From Epiperipatus broadwayi (Eukaryota; Onychophora; Udeonychophora; Euonychophora; Peripatidae), in contig JAQFVV010000549.1 of the NCBI GenBank assembly GCA_028023455.1, positions 310,001-374,000 of the forward strand: DNA of 64,000 bases, written 5' to 3'. The translations under genes and the position numbers were made by a program. Below the pieces are notes generated by a model, which saw only the letters and a program-made list of their open reading frames with translations, was not told the origin of the DNA and did not search any database. Positions 60,276 through 64,000 of this stretch are shown piece after piece; position 1 is the first letter of the stretch; each line of letters opens with the position of its first letter.

Positions 60276-60395
60276 ATATCTTTGTAGTCAAGCGTTGGTG
60301 GTCGAGTGGTTAGCACAGCTGCCTTACAATAAGTTGTCCTGGGTTCACTTCCCAGCAATGCTTTGACACATGAAATATATATATATATCTTTGTA
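60276..60395 (+). mobile_element. tRNA-Val-like SINE, copy S4, with 11-bp target-site duplication
   Basis: ATATCTTTGTA at 60,276-60,286 is repeated at 60,385-60,395. Between them is a nearly complete tRNA-shaped sequence: GTCAAGC at the 5' end pairs with GCTTTGAC at the 3' end (one extra T) as an acceptor stem; GTGGTCGAGTGGTTAGC is the D-arm and A-box; CTGCCTTACAATAAG holds anticodon TAC in a disturbed stem; TCCTGGGTTCACTTCCCAG is the T-arm and B-box. The TSD and the absence of a clean anticodon stem show a retroposed tRNA-derived SINE and not a functional tRNA gene. The tail is A/T-rich. Confidence 0.85.
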
Positions 60396-63300
60396 TTCTT
60401 TGTATACACTTCTTCTGATATTAGCATTAGTTTTTTCAATTATTTATATCCATTTATTTATTTTGACATTGTATGTAAATTTAAAATTAATATTTCCTGA
60501 GAGGCAGATCAAGAATAATCTTATATTTAAAATATGATAAGTGAAATTGAATGTTTTTCATAGGCAGGTATGAAACAAATGGCTGAAGATAAGATGATGT
60601 GGTTGCAACAACAAGGCATTGACTTTAAAAGTTGATGATGATGAACTATTTCTTATGTGAGGAAGCCATTGGTTCAAATAGTGATACCACGCAACATTTT
60701 TTAAAATATTACAGGCATTTCCAATATTTTGCCTAATATGTGTGTATACATATAATGTTTGATTAAATATTTTCATAAATAAAGTGTTTCTTACATCACA
60801 CTTTGTGTTACTGAAATGAAAAGATTATTAAATGGCAGTTAATATCGCTTTGTTGTTTAATGGTTAAAAATGCATCCCTGATTATTTGATGAAATCAATA
60901 ATTTCACTTTTAATAATCAATAAACTCAAATAAATTTTCTTTGCAATTAATTAGTTGTGAGGTAAATCTCTATTAGTATCCATTTTCCAGTCACATCTCT
61001 TTAACATGCTGAAAATTTCCACTGTTTATAATTTGAGTGAATGATCAGTTTTCCTGCTTCAAATGGAAAAAATGCTTTATCAGGAAATTATATTTACAAA
61101 ATGACAATCATGACCAATTTTTATTTTGTGACAGTATTCATGTTTACTTAATTAAAATTATCATAAATATTTTTTCTATAAAAAGGCTTTTTAAATTTTT
61201 ATCTTACTATAACCACTCGCAAATAAAGTTAATCCTAACAAAACATTATACTACGTTATATCTATATGTCCCAATGGGTTTATGACTTCTGCCTTTGTCA
61301 GTGGTATTTTAAATTTCAAAACTGAAATATACTTATACATCTACCATTAACTTTTTTATGGATTAGATAATAATCTGAAATATATATTGCACCCTCACCT
61401 CCAGGAAATATGTAACAACAATAAACTGATCTAGCCCAGATAAATAATTATTTTTATTTAAAATGTATCTAATCAATAATAACTATATTCTTTAATACTA
61501 TCTGTTATTAATTAGTTCAAATTAACAAATAATAATACGGCTTTGTTGCTTAAATTAAATAAATAAATATCTAATAAAAATCATGAGACCATGAAGTGAG
61601 TTTACAAATGGCAAAACGAATACATTGAGCCAATATCCCACAGGATATCACCTCAATGGAATAACAATACCATCTTCTCTCTTATTACCTTAAAACAATA
61701 AATTTATAGTACTCCTATGTCTTTAATAAAAATTAATTAAGTAAATGACTCTTAATAAATTAATCTGAATATCTCTATCAAAATGATTTAGCTCAAATTA
61801 TCTCAGGTTCTTTTAAAATAATTCTAAAATAATCATAACTCTTGTAATCAAGTATGACAAGAGACTTAATATCATTCCTAACCACATCCAACCAATACTA
61901 ATAAAATAATAATATTAATTCTCAATCTATAATTTAATCTCACATCTTTTCTACTTGTAATATTACTTATGTATATCACATAATAATAATGTAATGTAAT
62001 TTTCTAATATCCATCTGGCATCTTAAATAAACATATATGGTTTGATCTTATAATCTGAAAATATGTGGCAATCACTAATAATATAATTCTGTGTAAATCG
62101 TTTGTGGTTATTTTATGATCATCATAATGATATAATAAATGAAATTTCTTTAATAAAATCATATCAATAAGACATTATAACTCTTAAATAATAACTTTAT
62201 TTATGTTGTGCAAATATTATGTCTTAATTTTAATTATCTGTGATTATGTAATTGTGATGTGAAAAAATTGAGTCGACACCAAGATTTATAAACAAAACTT
62301 AACAAATTTATTAATAAACTTTAACAATAAATTATATACAGTATATACAACATGAATGAACTTTGTTTTACTCCCATTTAGGTAATCTCACAAAAAAAAA
62401 CATTAAATAAAAAAAAATATTGGATATAAAAAACATTGCTTTATAAAATTCTTATTATCAAAATATTACCATAATATCCTTATGGCCTCCATTAAGTTTC
62501 TTTAAATTATTACATTGCAAAAAGTATCATTTAAATTATTAATTCAATATACCTTTATTATTTATTGTTTAGTTTTTAAAATACTTTTATTACCTCATAT
62601 AATTATTCCTAACCTATTCATAATGTAAATAATCTTAACTAATAACATATCCATTAATCTAGACTGCTTATTACTTATTATTATAAAATAATTTTCTATA
62701 AAATTATGATCACTTATATTCTTCAAATGTGATTTAGTTATATCTCTTTTACTTGTAAAAAAAAAAAATGCATTAAAATTGAATCTTTTAAAACTTAATG
62801 ACTAAATAATATTTTTAGAAAACACACTTTCTTCATCATTTATTTATTTGTAATAAACAATAATGAGTCCCAAATATAAAAAGTTTATGATTCTTTATTA
62901 ACAAGTTATAATCTTATACTCTTTACCCTTACTTATGCCATTACTTTAAAACAATATAACCCATCTTATCTTCTTTAATAACAATTCTGCACTTCAAACT
63001 TATTCATCATTTCATATTTTGAAATACTATCTTTTATGATACAATCCAAACAATATCGATAGTAAATACACAAGTAGGTATATGGAATAAATTAGATTTT
63101 AATTTAATAGCACTTCTATTAAATAACCATCATGGTAACAGTGTATCATAAATAAGGTATGATTACTTTAGTTCATCATCTCTACTAATAAACATAATGT
63201 CCAAGCTATCTATTCAGCTCTATGGAACATTACAACTTCAACATACAGAAAATAACACTACCATGAACATATACAAGTTATAAGGCTAAGTTATCTATAC

Positions 63301-64000
63301 TTGCACAACAACCACTATTATCTACACTTATTCCCATATAAATAAATCCTACACAAAATATTATCTTGGTCCCACTTAACTTAACACCAAGCTTACATCA
63401 CTAAATCTATTCCTACATTCTTATAACAATAAATAAATTCATGTCCAAAATAACCATCTAACCAATCGATAAGAAAAGATTATTTTATCCCTTAGTAATT
63501 TTAAAAATAAATACAAACAATCAGTATCGATATCCCAGTTTATTATTTTGATCACTTAAAATAAACCTTAAATTCAGTTATAATAGAATCATATACTTAT
63601 ATTTTCCTTATATTAAAATGTACTTATAATATTATTAAAAGTATGCATATTCTTTAACATGAATAAATAAATTATAAGCTATGTGTATGCATTGTGTTTT
63701 TCACACTCGTTTCATACATCCATACTAAAATATACAATAATAAAATACATAGTAAAATGATCAATACTTTTATAATTGTTACCATCAATAATACGTCTTC
63801 ATTGTCGATTATTCCATTAATATTTCTGGATCATGAACTAAATAAAACATTATTTAAATATCACTCATTCCACATCATCGTACTTTAAAAATATTAAGTT
63901 TCTTTTTTTAAAAATTATTAAAGATTTTTTTAAATAGTTAAGCACTAGGTTAGTAAATAATTTAATGTTTTATGTTCCTACCCTTTTCTATTTTATAAGC
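60396..64000. other. AT-rich intergenic DNA, no gene
   Basis: Extremely AT-rich. I see no coding region, RNA gene or member of the repeat families. Short open frames (for example at 61,037-61,285 and 63,694-63,888) look like chance. Confidence 0.5.

Noticed and set aside
60287-60370. Functional tRNA-Val gene
   Set aside because: The anticodon stem is disrupted, an extra base sits in the acceptor stem, and an 11-bp target-site duplication flanks it, so it is a retroposed SINE copy.

Overview
The window is non-coding, repeat-dominated eukaryotic DNA. It is very A+T rich (about three quarters A+T by eye), strongly CpG-depleted, and full of microsatellites, inverted repeats and decayed retrotransposons. 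I found no host protein gene, rRNA gene or convincing functional tRNA gene. The mix of LINE relics of the Jockey/CR1 kind, a tRNA-derived SINE and hammerhead-ribozyme repeats points to an invertebrate animal. The sequence does not let me name the species.

The most interesting content is a set of medium-repetitive elements scattered from about 1.9 kb to 59.4 kb that carry type I hammerhead ribozyme (HHR) cores. I sort them into families A, B, C and D. B and C are built of monomers of roughly 390-440 bp, often in tandem, with one ribozyme position per monomer. Tandem arrays are frequently joined head to head, making large palindromes. Family A also has tRNA-like A-box and B-box sequences downstream of the ribozyme. 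This layout matches metazoan retrozymes and the schistosome Sm-alpha type of HHR-bearing SINE. Six copies keep an apparently intact core with a helix I, internal loop, helix II and a tiny helix III: near 2.0, 21.3, 33.4, 35.8, 36.2 and 38.9 kb. Most other copies are degraded, often by CpG-type transitions.

From 44.4 to 51.9 kb lies one nearly full-length LINE (non-LTR retrotransposon) on the + strand. It has an unusually long ORF1 (about 1,330 codons, asparagine- and serine-rich, ending in an RRM-like region and CCHC-type knuckles) and an ORF2 with AP-endonuclease, reverse transcriptase (YMDD) and C-terminal Cys/His motif. ORF1 and ORF2 overlap at ATGGATAA. The copy is broken by several frameshifts, mostly in A-runs, and by two in-frame stops. 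A truncated antisense copy of its 3' end is at 24.8-25.1 kb. Antisense relics of other LINEs lie at 27.2-28.9 kb and 37.3-38.2 kb.

The rest comprises three large foldback palindromes (0.34-1.63, 52.4-53.2 and 57.7-58.1 kb), four copies of a tRNA-Val(UAC)-like SINE (two with clear target-site duplications), a small MITE, a 191-bp tandem dimer, a GC-richer degenerate tandem block at 31.2-32.4 kb, a 21-bp minisatellite and ATT/ATG and TAG microsatellites. Between these I see only AT-rich DNA without recognisable genes.
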